From Bacteroides sp. (GTDB taxonomy: Bacteria > Bacteroidota > Bacteroidia > Bacteroidales > Muribaculaceae): DNA of 42,587 nt. The position numbers were made by a program, and so were the translations under genes. The first letter of the stretch is position 1, and each line of letters starts with the position of its first letter. The notes under the pieces were generated by a model. That model was not told the origin of the DNA. It saw only the letters and a program-made list of their open reading frames with translations, and made no database searches. The DNA lies in NCBI GenBank assembly GCA_014801225.1, contig JAAVEO010000012.1:1-42587 (forward strand), written 5' to 3'. Below, in pieces: positions 16,173 to 25,479 of the stretch.

Positions 16173-17327
16173 TTACTTCGCGGGCTGTGCGGCGGTTGAT
16201 GCGCCCCCTGTCTTGGGCTTGATGACCATTCCATCCTGTACATTGACGCCTACACCCTCCACTACGATGACATCTCCGTCTTTCAGACCATCTGTCACAA
16301 TGAAATTCTTACCGTCATTCTGATCGGCTACATGGATTGGTGTTGCGTGTACCTTGCTTGAATCCCCGAGAACATATACGAATTTCATATCCTGAATCTC
16401 ATAAGTGGCGCTCTGGGGGATAAGCATTGCATTCGGTCGGAGAGTCGGGATAAGTACCTGTCCTGTATTTCCACTTCGAAGCATTCCGTCGGGGTTGGGG
16501 AAAACGGCTTTGGCCTGAGCTGCTCCTGTAGTAGGATTGATTACGCCGGAGATGGAGACAATCTTACCCTGTTGTGCATAGCGTTCGCCGTTGGCGAGAA
16601 GGAGGGTGACGGAGGGCATGGAGGCTATTGCGGATGACACCGTCTTGGCGCCATTGTCCGTCATATCAAGAATCTCCTTCTCTGTAAAGGAGAATAATGC
16701 TTCGATATTACCATTCTTGGAAAGAATGGTGAGCAGTGTCTGAGGTGATACAAGTGTGCCCTCTTTGTAGTCTACTGTACCTACGTATCCGCTCTCGGGT
16801 GCTGTCACACGTGAATAGCTGAGATTTTTACGGGCGCTCACAAGGTTGGCGTTAGCCTGGTTCAATTGAGCTTTTGCGGCATTAAGCGCATCTACCGAGG
16901 TTTGGTAGGCCGGGGCGCTGATGATGTTTTTGTCAAGGAGAATCTTATTGTTGTTGGCGTTTGTCTGAGCCGTGTTTACATTGGCTTGGGCGACGGCTAT
17001 CGCTGCTTGAGCGGCATCTACAGCTGCTTTCAGCGACACTTCGTCGATTTGAAACATTATTTGGCCCTTGTTGACGTATTGTCCTTCCTCTACATATACT
17101 TTTGTGAGGAATCCGGAGATTTGCGGACGTATCTCTACATCGTTTTCGCCTTGAAGCGTACATGGAAAACCTGTCTCAAGGTCGGCATTGCTTTCTCCGA
17201 TGGTTATTACCGCGAGTTCGGGTGCCTGCTGCGCTTGCTGTTGCTCATCCTTCCCTTTACACGAGGGGAGAAGCATTCCTGCTGTAGCGATAGCTACCGC
17301 CATAATCTGAATCTCTTTTCTCTTCAT
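16173..17327 (-). CDS. RND efflux periplasmic adaptor (AcrA/MexA family lipoprotein)
   Basis: 384 residues. The lipoprotein signal has lipobox LPSC (C23), followed by a Gln-rich linker. Then come the standard adaptor parts: beta-barrel and lipoyl halves (EIRPQISGFLTKVYVEEGQYVNKGQ and SRVTAPESGYVGTVDYKEG, shown in part), a helical hairpin rich in Ala/Asn (about residues 85-165), and a membrane-proximal domain to the C-terminus. It links pump and duct. It is the first gene of the operon adaptor-pump-duct-lpxA, 30 nt before the pump gene. No TetR- or MarR-type regulator lies next to it. Confidence 0.93.
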   Translation of the reverse strand: MKRKEIQIMAVAIATAGMLLPSCKGKDEQQQAQQAPELAVITIGESNADLETGFPCTLQGENDVEIRPQISGFLTKVYVEEGQYVNKGQIMFQIDEVSLKAAVDAAQAAIAVAQANVNTAQTNANNNKILLDKNIISAPAYQTSVDALNAAKAQLNQANANLVSARKNLSYSRVTAPESGYVGTVDYKEGTLVSPQTLLTILSKNGNIEALFSFTEKEILDMTDNGAKTVSSAIASMPSVTLLLANGERYAQQGKIVSISGVINPTTGAAQAKAVFPNPDGMLRSGNTGQVLIPTLRPNAMLIPQSATYEIQDMKFVYVLGDSSKVHATPIHVADQNDGKNFIVTDGLKDGDVIVVEGVGVNVQDGMVIKPKTGGASTAAQPAK

Positions 17328-17533
17328 TTGTCTAATTATGGTTTTTCTTTTTACTGTTTTCGTTGATATAGTGTTCCGACGGATTAGCTTTGAATATATG
17401 ACGATTTAAAACTTAAATTGATTTCTCATATCCGTGGCAATTCCGTCCTACGTGTGCTCATCAAGATGATTGTTTGCTTCTCAGTTGGCTTTTTCTTTCA
17501 TCCTCTGAGGGAAGCAACGAACCTAATGACCTG

Positions 17534-17541
17534 CAAATTTA
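17534..17541 (-). promoter_or_regulatory. Possible promoter -7 element for the efflux operon
   Basis: The minus strand reads TAAATTTG, an exact TAnnTTTG. The start would be near 17528, giving a leader of about 200 nt before the adaptor ATG at 17327. No clear -33 TTTG is present. The leader (17328-17527) holds no recognised riboswitch or open frame. Confidence 0.35.
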
Positions 17542-17613
17542 CGAAAAATAATCCTATCCATTACCCATTCCTATCCAATAAATCCGAAATTTTGACTAAT
17601 ATATTTTTGAAAT

Positions 17614-17669
17614 GTAGTCCCCCGGCGATAACATCGGGCTCACGCACGTTGTTATAGCCGGGGGACTAC
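17614..17669 (-). terminator. Intrinsic terminator after ftsH
   Basis: Arms 17614-17633 and 17650-17669 pair over 20 positions with one mismatch (GTAGTCCCCCGGC and its complement) around a 16-nt loop. On the minus strand the hairpin is followed by ATTTCAAAAATATATT. It lies 42 nt past the ftsH stop. Confidence 0.8.
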
Positions 17670-17711
17670 GGCAAAGTTTAAACAATTTTAATATATCAAA
17701 AAAGGATGTCC

Positions 17712-19904
17712 TTAGTGATTGAAGGGGGGAGGTGTTTCCGAATCTTCATTATCTGCGTTTACACTGTGGTCGGTTGCGCTTCCGGATACGGGAGTCTTTT
17801 CGCCGATGCCTGAATCTTCTTTATCCGGAGTCTCGACATTTGCTTGGTCATCTGCGCCCTCTTCGATTGTATCTGCTTCTTCCGGGCGTGTGCGTCTTGA
17901 TTTTATCTTGAGATGGGAGATATGAGCGTCAGTGTCTTTTTCTTTCTGCGCATTCTTTCTCTCCTTTTCAAGCTGTTTGTTGATTTCGCTCACTTCATCC
18001 GTGCGAGATTTCCATTTGCGGGGACCGAGAAGCCCTTCCACATCTTTAGTATAGATTACCTCGCGCTCCACAAGCATATCGCGCATTCGGTTGTGTTCTT
18101 TGGCATATTTGCGGAGAATCTCCTTGGCGCGTTCATATTGCTCATTGACGATACGCATCACTTCAAGATCGATGATACGTGCTGTCTCATCTGAATATGG
18201 CTTTGTAAAGCCGTATTCCTGACCGGTGGAATCATGATAGTTGAGGTTGGGAAGTTTATCGCTCATACCGTACACCATCACCATTGCACGGGCAATTTTT
18301 GTAGCCCGTTCAAGGTCGTTGCTGGCTCCCGCGCCAATTTGTCCAAGGAAAAGCTCCTCAGCCGCACGCCCGGCTACCAGACCGCAAATCTCATCCAACA
18401 TTCCCTGAGTGGATATCTGTGGACGCTCCTCTACTTCGTACCATGCGGCGCCAAGCGCCATGCCTCGCGGCACGATGGTCACCTTAAGCAGAGGATTGCC
18501 ATATCTTACCATCCAGGATACTGTGGCATGGCCGGCCTCATGTGTGGCTGTATTATATTTCTCCTCGGGTGTGATAATGCGGGAACGCTTCTCCATACCG
18601 CCTACGATTCTGTCGATAGCGGCCATGAAATCATCCCATTCTACAGCCGGTTTGTTATTACGGGCTGCGATAAGAGCAGCTTCATTGCAAACGTTGGCAA
18701 TCTGGGCACCGGAGAATCCCGGTGTCTGCCGTGCAAGCTGCTCCACATCGAGCTTACTGTTTACTTTCAAATTGCGAAGGTGTACATTGAATATCTCGAC
18801 ACGGTCGGAAAGTTCGGGAAGATCCACGGTTATCTGGCGGTCGAAACGTCCCGGACGCATCAGTGCCTTATCGAGCATATCCGCACGGTTGGTAGCGGCA
18901 AGGATAATCACACCGTTGTTGCTACCGAAACCATCCATCTCCGTAAGCATGGCATTGAGCGTATTCTCTCGCTCATCATTGCTGCCCATATTAGGATTCT
19001 TGCCACGTGCGCGGCCTACGGCGTCAATCTCATCGATAAAGACGATGCAGGGCGCTTTCTCTTTAGCCTGCTTGAAGAGATCGCGTACACGCGCGGCTCC
19101 AACACCTACGAACATCTCCACGAAGTCGGAGCCCGACATGGAAAGGAAGGGGACATTGGCCTCTCCGGCTACAGCCTTGGCCAAAAGAGTCTTACCTGTG
19201 CCCGGAGGGCCTACGAGAAGGGCTCCACGGGGAATCTTGGCTCCTAATTCGGTATAACGGTCGGCATTCTTAAGGAATTCTACGATCTCTTCGATTTCTA
19301 CCTTGGCCTCCGCCAGTCCGGCTACATCCTTGAAGGTGACGTTGGTGCCGTCTCCCTTGTCGAAGAGTTTAGCCTTTGATTTGCTCACATTGAATATGCC
19401 GCCCCCGGCTCCTCCGTTACCCATACGGCGCGACATCAGCACCATTACGAGTACCAGAACAAGAATCGGACCGAAATACCATACAATTTTCATCAGATCG
19501 CTCCCGCGTTCGTATTCAACTGTTATTTCGGGTTTTCCTTGACTCACGAGGGATGCGTTCCAAGAATCGATTTTCTCGGATATCTTGTCTCGGGAGGGAA
19601 TTGTGGTGCGAAGTTTGGCGTCTCCGTCAATAGTGGGATTGAGGTCGATCTTCTGTTTCTTGCGGCCGGCCTCCGTCAGATAACCCTCGGCGGTGCCGTT
19701 CTCTGTGAGAACATCGATTTTTGTGAATTCTCCTGCTGTCGCAGCTTTCTCGAATACGGTCCAGTCCACCTCCTTCGTCTGGGAGCCGTCCTGAAAGTAA
19801 TAAAGCCCTAACAGCGAGAGGATAATCAAAGCATACATCCAATACATATTGAAAAGCGGACGTTTACCTTGATTTCTGTTCTTGCGTGGTTGAAGCATGC
19901 TCAT
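17712..19904 (-). CDS. ftsH: ATP-dependent zinc metalloprotease FtsH
   Basis: 730 residues. An N-terminal membrane segment (about 20-38), a periplasmic domain and a second membrane segment (~135-158, [18 protein letters not shown]) lead into the AAA+ ATPase with Walker A GPPGTGKT (232-239) and Walker [10 protein letters not shown]. The protease domain has the zinc site HEAGH (455-459) and the downstream SNDLERAT ligand region. The hexamer extracts and degrades membrane and short-lived cytosolic proteins. The C-terminus has an extra ~85-residue charged tail (Lys/Glu-rich, then acidic, ending ETPPPFNH) that is probably disordered. It lies 33 nt after rsfS in the same unit. Confidence 0.97.
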   Translation of the reverse strand: MSMLQPRKNRNQGKRPLFNMYWMYALIILSLLGLYYFQDGSQTKEVDWTVFEKAATAGEFTKIDVLTENGTAEGYLTEAGRKKQKIDLNPTIDGDAKLRTTIPSRDKISEKIDSWNASLVSQGKPEITVEYERGSDLMKIVWYFGPILVLVLVMVLMSRRMGNGGAGGGIFNVSKSKAKLFDKGDGTNVTFKDVAGLAEAKVEIEEIVEFLKNADRYTELGAKIPRGALLVGPPGTGKTLLAKAVAGEANVPFLSMSGSDFVEMFVGVGAARVRDLFKQAKEKAPCIVFIDEIDAVGRARGKNPNMGSNDERENTLNAMLTEMDGFGSNNGVIILAATNRADMLDKALMRPGRFDRQITVDLPELSDRVEIFNVHLRNLKVNSKLDVEQLARQTPGFSGAQIANVCNEAALIAARNNKPAVEWDDFMAAIDRIVGGMEKRSRIITPEEKYNTATHEAGHATVSWMVRYGNPLLKVTIVPRGMALGAAWYEVEERPQISTQGMLDEICGLVAGRAAEELFLGQIGAGASNDLERATKIARAMVMVYGMSDKLPNLNYHDSTGQEYGFTKPYSDETARIIDLEVMRIVNEQYERAKEILRKYAKEHNRMRDMLVEREVIYTKDVEGLLGPRKWKSRTDEVSEINKQLEKERKNAQKEKDTDAHISHLKIKSRRTRPEEADTIEEGADDQANVETPDKEDSGIGEKTPVSGSATDHSVNADNEDSETPPPFNH

Positions 19905-19937
19905 TGCTATAGTGTTTTTTTTCTTTTCGGATTATTT

Positions 19938-20297
19938 TCAGTCTATATCAGGGATTTCACGAGTGGGGGCATCGGTCCAAAGCTCCTCAAGACGATAGAA
20001 CTCGCGTGTCTCAGGTGTGAAAATATGTATCATTACGTCGCCGTAATCGAGTACTATCCATTGGCTGTTGCGATAGCCATCATAATTATACGGCTTACGT
20101 CCTGCACACTTTGATATTTCCTCACGTATATTATCAGCTATCGCACTCACTTGAGAGCTGCTGCCTCCCTGACATACGATAAATTCCGGAGCCGGAGCCC
20201 CTTCAAGTGCGCTAAGATCGATCACACATATTTTCTTCCCTTTCTTATCCTGTATAGCAGTGATAATTTCCGGGGTCAGTTCTTTCTTAGATTGCAT
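19938..20297 (-). CDS. rsfS: Ribosome silencing factor RsfS (Iojap/YbeB)
   Basis: 119 residues, the usual size. The family core is clear: KKICVIDLSALEGAPAPEFIVCQG, then SSSQVSAIADNIREE, and the C-terminal QWIVLDYGDVMIHIF and REFYRLEELW. RsfS binds ribosomal protein uL14 and blocks subunit joining when nutrients are short. It is the first gene of the rsfS-ftsH unit. The 297-bp region upstream has no exact TAnnTTTG; it holds a small hairpin (20358-20377), a TA-rich palindrome near 20425-20450 and two copies of the 30-bp repeat. Confidence 0.93.
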   Translation of the reverse strand: MQSKKELTPEIITAIQDKKGKKICVIDLSALEGAPAPEFIVCQGGSSSQVSAIADNIREEISKCAGRKPYNYDGYRNSQWIVLDYGDVMIHIFTPETREFYRLEELWTDAPTREIPDID

Positions 20298-20357
20298 CCG
20301 TTGTCTTAGATGTGGAATTATTTGAATTTATAAATGATTTGAAATTATAGTTGTAGT

Positions 20358-20377
20358 GCGGATTTCATGCAATCCGC
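20358..20377. other. Short hairpin upstream of rsfS
   Basis: GCGGATT (20358-20364) pairs with AATCCGC (20371-20377) around TCATGC. The word AATCCGC recurs at about 20399 and 20479 without a partner. It could be part of the rsfS leader or a remnant of an intergenic repeat. Confidence 0.4.
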
Positions 20378-20495
20378 TTTCTCACAATAACTATAACAAT
20401 CCGCGAGCCAAAAATTTTTATAGAGAAGAAAAATTTTATAAAATTTTTTTATTCACGTGCTTTCAAGCGACAAAAGCAATCCGCCCGCCCACTTC

Positions 20496-20593
20496 CCTCA
20501 TCCGCTTGGTTCTGTTGGCGAGCTTCAGATCGCCTTCGCATCCGCATGAGTTGCCCTCATCAGCTTGGTTCTGTGGGCGAGCTTTAGATCGCC
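20496..20593 (+). repeat. Two copies of a dispersed intergenic repeat
   Basis: Copies at 20496-20534 and 20555-20593 (period 59) share CCCTCATC-GCTTGGTTCTGT then GGGCGAGCTT-AGATCGCC, with few changes. The 3' half can form a GGCGA/TCGCC stem. The same 30-bp core occurs at the right edge of the window (42474 onward). The second copy ends one base before the stop codon of the minus-strand gene at 20595. Confidence 0.85.
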
Positions 20594-20594
20594 T

Positions 20595-23234
20595 TTATTC
20601 TACCCTGCGAAGCACATCCATCAGCTTTTCGCCCATACCGATAGCATACCCCTGAGATACGAATACCACCCTGTTGAATGTATCGGCCACAATCACTACC
20701 GGAAGATCGCCCTCAGTGAGATGAAGATTCTCTTCCAGCTCTTTCAAGATATTCCCGTCTATATCGCATCCGGCCACTACATTTGAAGGAAGATCGGAGA
20801 AGCGTTCAAGCTGCGCGCGCTCAAGCTGTCCCTGATCGCCATAAAGAAGAATTATCTTTCTTCCGTCGGCTTCCAGATCTTTGGCTACGGCTGAGATGTC
20901 GTTGAGCACATGTGAGGTCGGTTCATGATTGGGTTTACCATATATCAGTGTGTAATATCCACGCCCTGTGGTAGAAAGAAGATTTTGAATCCTTCCATCG
21001 CGTCCTTGGTAGAGGTCTTCGGAATTAAAACTGCCTACTACCTGAATACCACTGTTATCCTGGCGCACGATAAGGGGAATTGTCTTCTCTCCGTTCTCTT
21101 CCACTGTGAAAAGAGTGGTCCGGGCAAGTACACTGCCGTCTGCCATTCTTTGGCCGGTAGTCATTACGTATTGTCCGGTGTCGAAACGTGGATGACTCGC
21201 GGTCAGTTCGCTAAGGGGTAACATCTCGTCGAAATCAAGCAGACGTACATTGCCGTCTTCTATTTTCGAGAGACTGAATTGAGAATAATAAACGGGGTCG
21301 GATATTCTGCCGGTAGTTTCAAATGTGAAATTCACTTTCCCGGTGGGGGCGGCAGTACTCATCGCTCCGCTCTCGGTATTGAATTTAGCATCGATCCATT
21401 CCTTCCCGTTGTGCCATTGTGTCTTGCCGGTCACCTGATCCATTCTTGCCGGGATACCCATCGCTCTCGCAGAGGCTACAAAGAAGATATCGCGGGAGAG
21501 GGTGTCGCTCTTCTTAGCTTTCCATACAGCTGCAGGGTGGATTCTCAAGGCTTGATTGGTCCAATCGGTATCGATTACGATATCTTTTCCCACTCTCTCC
21601 ACCCATTCGGCCGGATTCTTACGATATTTCTCCGTAGCAGCTACTCCTCCCATATCGCGGAGGAATGCTGTGGCAAAAGGTGTCAGACCTTCATTCTCCA
21701 CTCGTGGATTCAATATATACTCCCGGAAGAGGGGTGAGTCGGTCATGGGTATTGAGAATCTGTCAGCCACTACGCTCATCGGGATATCTCTACGGTCTTT
21801 TTCGCTTACCGCTTCAAGCACTGCTATCGCTTTTTCGCGATGGGTTGCTTTAAGACGTCTTAGAAATTCGCTTATATTCTTATGGTTGCCGCGAGATTCA
21901 ATCAATATTTTCTCTAACGCAGTAGCGTCATTAAGTCCTATTTCACGAGCAAGCTGTTGTGCTTCTTCGCTTCCTGCGAATGTCGCGGTATAACTTTTGC
22001 GGATGGAATCCTCTTTCTCTTTACGTGCTTCGTTCTGTGCCTGCTGTTCGGCAGTGGGCTTGGGAAGTTGTGCAGAGGGGGCGGGAGGTACGATGTCAAA
22101 CTCTGTAGTATATTCTGTGGAACTGTCTTTGTCAAGTATAATCTCCACAGGCTGTCGCATTGAAGAGTTGGCTTTGGCAAATCCGAAGTTCTTACCATCG
22201 GTGGCCCATACCACAAGATCGCCTTCTCCTACTGTCAAATCAGCTTCCCCTTTACCATTGCTCTTCTTTAAGGCGAGGGGATAATATTCCGAATAGTTGT
22301 AAAGGCAGAATCTTACGTTGGCGTCGGCTACAGTCTTACCTTTCTTGTCTTTCACTATCACCTGCACAGGCTTTACCGGTGCATAGTTGGATGTGACGTT
22401 GATGATAGTATTGGTGGAATTCTTGTCGATTACTTCCTCCGGACCGTCATAATCGCCGTATGCGCGTGTATTCATAAGCATACCTCTGGATGCAGGAGCG
22501 TTAAACCATGCGAGGTTCAGGATAGGTTCCGGTTCGCAAGCTCCTAAAAAGTACCATTTCCCATTGGCCCAGGCTTCCACCCATGCATGGTTGTCATCGG
22601 TATGTGCCCACCGCGGTGTATAGACTTGACGTGCGGGAATACCCACAGCTCTCAAAGCTGCTACCGTGAATGTGGATTCCTCGCCACATCTACCGATAGC
22701 TTGGCTCACAGCCGACAGCGGGCTTGAAGTTCTGGCATCACTCGGCTGATAGGTCACTTTCTCATGACACCAATGGTTTACTTCCAATATGGCATCTTCC
22801 ATGCTCATCCCTTTCACTCTGTCTTTGAGCTCGCGGAAGAATACGCTGCGGCTCTCGTCGAGATCCTCGTTGTTGACTCTCACCGGGAGTACGAAATGAC
22901 GGAATTCTCTCTCGGGCACATCCTTTCCCCAAGCGAGTTCATCCTGAGCATCGATTGAAGCCTCTACATTGCGGCGGAAGTAATCCGGCGAGTAATTGAG
23001 AAGGTCGGCGAGAGGCATATAGGCATACAGAAATTCCAGACCTTCCTGTATACGCCTCTCTCTCTCGGATGTGGGTACGTTGGAGAGTTGCTGCTTCAAG
23101 GCAGGATCGGACATCTCCGTCATCCTCTTCTCGAAAGCTGCGTGTATTCTCTCTTTGGTTGTTTCAGCATTGACTGAAACGCCCAAAGTCATGGCGGCCA
23201 ACAAGGCCGATATAATTATGCGATGGGTTTTCAT
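20595..23234 (-). CDS. Secreted transglutaminase-core protein with thioredoxin-like C-terminus
   Basis: 879 residues with a signal peptide (KTHRIIISALLAAMTLGVSVNA). The transglutaminase-like core holds C183 (AIGRCGEES) and H216 (DDNHAWVEAW); the third triad position, usually Asp, appears as Glu in WYFLGACEPEP. A carboxypeptidase-regulatory-like beta domain follows (~residues 295-370), then a charged helical region (~395-480) and a second transglutaminase-like fold (~525-650, with RIHPAAVWKAKK...ARAMGIPARMD) that seems to lack the Cys. The last ~100 residues (IILLYGD... LPVVIVADTFNRVVFVSQGY) look like a thioredoxin fold without CxxC. It may be a peptidase or amidase-like enzyme. It ends the ROK-GH29-CutC operon, 41 nt after cutC. 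Confidence 0.8.
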   Translation of the reverse strand: MKTHRIIISALLAAMTLGVSVNAETTKERIHAAFEKRMTEMSDPALKQQLSNVPTSERERRIQEGLEFLYAYMPLADLLNYSPDYFRRNVEASIDAQDELAWGKDVPEREFRHFVLPVRVNNEDLDESRSVFFRELKDRVKGMSMEDAILEVNHWCHEKVTYQPSDARTSSPLSAVSQAIGRCGEESTFTVAALRAVGIPARQVYTPRWAHTDDNHAWVEAWANGKWYFLGACEPEPILNLAWFNAPASRGMLMNTRAYGDYDGPEEVIDKNSTNTIINVTSNYAPVKPVQVIVKDKKGKTVADANVRFCLYNYSEYYPLALKKSNGKGEADLTVGEGDLVVWATDGKNFGFAKANSSMRQPVEIILDKDSSTEYTTEFDIVPPAPSAQLPKPTAEQQAQNEARKEKEDSIRKSYTATFAGSEEAQQLAREIGLNDATALEKILIESRGNHKNISEFLRRLKATHREKAIAVLEAVSEKDRRDIPMSVVADRFSIPMTDSPLFREYILNPRVENEGLTPFATAFLRDMGGVAATEKYRKNPAEWVERVGKDIVIDTDWTNQALRIHPAAVWKAKKSDTLSRDIFFVASARAMGIPARMDQVTGKTQWHNGKEWIDAKFNTESGAMSTAAPTGKVNFTFETTGRISDPVYYSQFSLSKIEDGNVRLLDFDEMLPLSELTASHPRFDTGQYVMTTGQRMADGSVLARTTLFTVEENGEKTIPLIVRQDNSGIQVVGSFNSEDLYQGRDGRIQNLLSTTGRGYYTLIYGKPNHEPTSHVLNDISAVAKDLEADGRKIILLYGDQGQLERAQLERFSDLPSNVVAGCDIDGNILKELEENLHLTEGDLPVVIVADTFNRVVFVSQGYAIGMGEKLMDVLRRVE

Positions 23235-23275
23235 CTGTTTTCGATGGTTGATAAGGTTGGTTGAGGTAGTATGTA

Positions 23276-24082
23276 TTATTCCGGTCGGATTGCTTTTACG
23301 AGTGCCTCCACTTTGTCACGCGAAGTGGTGTTCCAACTGTATTCGTCATCCGAACCTGCTCCCATACTGGCGCTTTCATTGCGGAATCTCATCCCGCTCT
23401 CCACTCTTCCCGAGCAACTGCCATGAAGACTCATCACTCCGGTTTCCTCCATTATTTTTCGTGCGTTGGCGGCATTCACGCCTCCTCCGGCCATAATCAC
23501 GATTCTTCCGGCTGCCTGCTCGTTGAGACGGCGCAGCATAGGGATTCCCGCTTCGGCTGTGGCCGCACATCCGGAGGTGAGAATTCGGTCGAATCCAAGT
23601 TCAATAATATCTTCAAGAGCTTGGAATGGATCGGAAGTCATGTCGAATGCGCGATGAAACGTAAAACTTTTTCGGTTCCCTTCGCAGTCGGTTGCGTTTT
23701 CTCCGACACATTTCATGAGTAGGGCGGTACGCTCTTTATCCACATTGCCATCAGCATCGAGAATACCGATCACATAGCCGTCCGCCGCCATTATGCCCGG
23801 ACTGCGCATTTCCGCCACCATAGTCATGAATTCGTTATCTGTGTAGAGGAAATCTCCGGGACGCGGACGAATTAGTACATGACGTTTCATAGCGGGAGCC
23901 ACATGGCGTGTCATTTCCATTACGGCAGCGGTAGGTGTAAGTCCCCCGATCGGAAGCGCGGCACAAATCTCCACGCGGGTAGCACCCCCTAAGAAAGCTG
24001 CCATGATGCTGTCATAGTCGCCGGTACACACCTCAAGTTCGGGAAGCATTATGTTTCGTCCCCTGATTTCTGTAGTAGTCAT
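23276..24082 (-). CDS. cutC: CutC family protein
   Basis: 268 residues, a TIM-barrel protein of the CutC family with the typical opening ELEVCTGDYDSIMAAFLGGATRVEICAALPIGGLTPT (in part: GGATRVEIC and GGLTPT), then HVLIRPRPGDFLYTD, FHRAFDMTSDP and ILTSG. The usual family start would be the ATG at 24049 (LPELEVC); the start at 24082 adds 11 residues and either is possible. The family was named for copper tolerance, but its catalytic role is uncertain. Its position between fucosidase and transglutaminase genes suggests a role in a catabolic or cell-wall pathway rather than copper handling, which is inference. Confidence 0.9.
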   Translation of the reverse strand: MTTTEIRGRNIMLPELEVCTGDYDSIMAAFLGGATRVEICAALPIGGLTPTAAVMEMTRHVAPAMKRHVLIRPRPGDFLYTDNEFMTMVAEMRSPGIMAADGYVIGILDADGNVDKERTALLMKCVGENATDCEGNRKSFTFHRAFDMTSDPFQALEDIIELGFDRILTSGCAATAEAGIPMLRRLNEQAAGRIVIMAGGGVNAANARKIMEETGVMSLHGSCSGRVESGMRFRNESASMGAGSDDEYSWNTTSRDKVEALVKAIRPE

Positions 24083-24105
24083 GATTTATTGTATAGGGGG
24101 AGAAA

Positions 24106-25449
24106 TCATACTGTCTCAAGCTCCACGATATGGTCGGTCTCGTCGGGAATGCGGTTGAGATGAAGTGTGATCGTATTATCTTTGTTGCGGGTGAATTTCA
24201 CTTTGGTGCCGGTGGCAAATTCTTTGGCGCTCTTCACCTTGACCGTTGTCGGAACTACGATATCTGCCGTGTCGGTGTCAAGTACGTGGATAAAAAGGCG
24301 ATTCCCCTTACGGGTGGAGGTGCCCCAGTCGGTAGCCGGGAAATCTCCGGCTGTCGTGCCGTAGATCGTCTCTCCGTTGGCTCTCATCCATTCTCCCATC
24401 TCTTTAAGTCGCGCGAGGCTCTGGTCAGGAAGCTTTCCGTCAGGACGAGGACCGATATTGAGAAGAAGGTTCGCACCCATTCCGGCTGTTTTCACGAGAT
24501 ATTGCACTAAGGTACGTGTATCCTTGTAATCTGTATCTTTCACTTTGTATCCCCACATTCCGTTCATGGTGTTGCAGGTCTCGAGCGGGAGTCGGCCGAT
24601 TGCTTGTCCGGAGAGTCCGTAGGTGTTTTCGCCCGGAAGGTCACGTTCGAAAATCTGAATATCCTCGCCGGGGTAGGGAGTCTGATGGTGATTATTGCCG
24701 ATAAGACATCCGGGCTGGAGTGAATGTACGAGGGCATATTGCTCATTGAGCTGCCAATCGAAGGGTGTCTCATCTTCATCATGATCCCACCATCCGTCAA
24801 ACCATATACAACGTACCGGACCGTAGTTGGTAAGCAACTCGGTGAGCTGGCGGTTCATGAAATCGAAGTAGTGAGGCCAGTCGGTCTTGAGAGAGTCGCA
24901 CCCTGTGGTGTTTCCTGTGCGTCCCTTGGGATAGTCGTCGCGTCCCCAGTCAATGTGGGAATAATAAAGGTGGAGTTTGATGTCATTACGTTGGCAAGCC
25001 TCGGAAAGTTCTTTCAGCACATCACGCTTGAAGGGCGTGGCATCTACGATGTTATAGTCCGATTCTGCCGTGTCATACATTGAAAAACCGTCGTGATGGC
25101 GGGTAGTGAATGTGATGTAGCGTGCGCCGGAATCCTTGATAGCGGATATCCATTCTTCTGCGTCGAAGCCTGCGGGATAGAATCCTCCTGCAGCTTTAGA
25201 ATATTCGGAATGGAGCGGACCGTAATTTAGATACCATTCTCCCTGAGCGAACATACTGTAGATTCCCCAATGGAGGAAAATTCCGAAGCGATCGTTGGAG
25301 AATTCCTGTTGTGAAGCTGCCACATCGGAGGTGGGTATATAACAATAGGCCGGTTCTGTCTTTGCCTCTCTTTTTTCAGCGATATCTGCGGCAGAGATTC
25401 CGGAGATGCCGGCAAGGACCGCAAGCGCGGTGATTAATTCCTTTTTCAT
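24106..25449 (-). CDS. Secreted GH29 alpha-L-fucosidase
   Basis: 447 residues with a signal peptide (KKELITALAVLAGISGISA). The GH29 TIM barrel is clear: RFGIFLHWGIYSMFAQGEWY, ARYITFTTRHHDGFSMYDT (in part), LYYSHIDWGRDDYP, and IWFDGWWDHDED with D218 as the likely nucleophile; the later LLLNIGPRPDGKLP is a strong family motif. The acid/base residue cannot be placed with certainty (a Glu in EDIQIFERDLPGE is a candidate). It would release L-fucose from host or dietary glycans in the periplasm. It lies 30 nt after the ROK kinase gene. Confidence 0.93.
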   Translation of the reverse strand: MKKELITALAVLAGISGISAADIAEKREAKTEPAYCYIPTSDVAASQQEFSNDRFGIFLHWGIYSMFAQGEWYLNYGPLHSEYSKAAGGFYPAGFDAEEWISAIKDSGARYITFTTRHHDGFSMYDTAESDYNIVDATPFKRDVLKELSEACQRNDIKLHLYYSHIDWGRDDYPKGRTGNTTGCDSLKTDWPHYFDFMNRQLTELLTNYGPVRCIWFDGWWDHDEDETPFDWQLNEQYALVHSLQPGCLIGNNHHQTPYPGEDIQIFERDLPGENTYGLSGQAIGRLPLETCNTMNGMWGYKVKDTDYKDTRTLVQYLVKTAGMGANLLLNIGPRPDGKLPDQSLARLKEMGEWMRANGETIYGTTAGDFPATDWGTSTRKGNRLFIHVLDTDTADIVVPTTVKVKSAKEFATGTKVKFTRNKDNTITLHLNRIPDETDHIVELETV

Positions 25450-25479
25450 GTTGAATGAGTTCTGAATTATTGAGAAGGA

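Noticed and set aside
18234..19247. A 337-codon open frame on the plus strand inside ftsH
   Set aside because: It is antisense to a fully convincing FtsH and shows no signal, domain or start context; GC-rich codon use on the true strand creates such frames.
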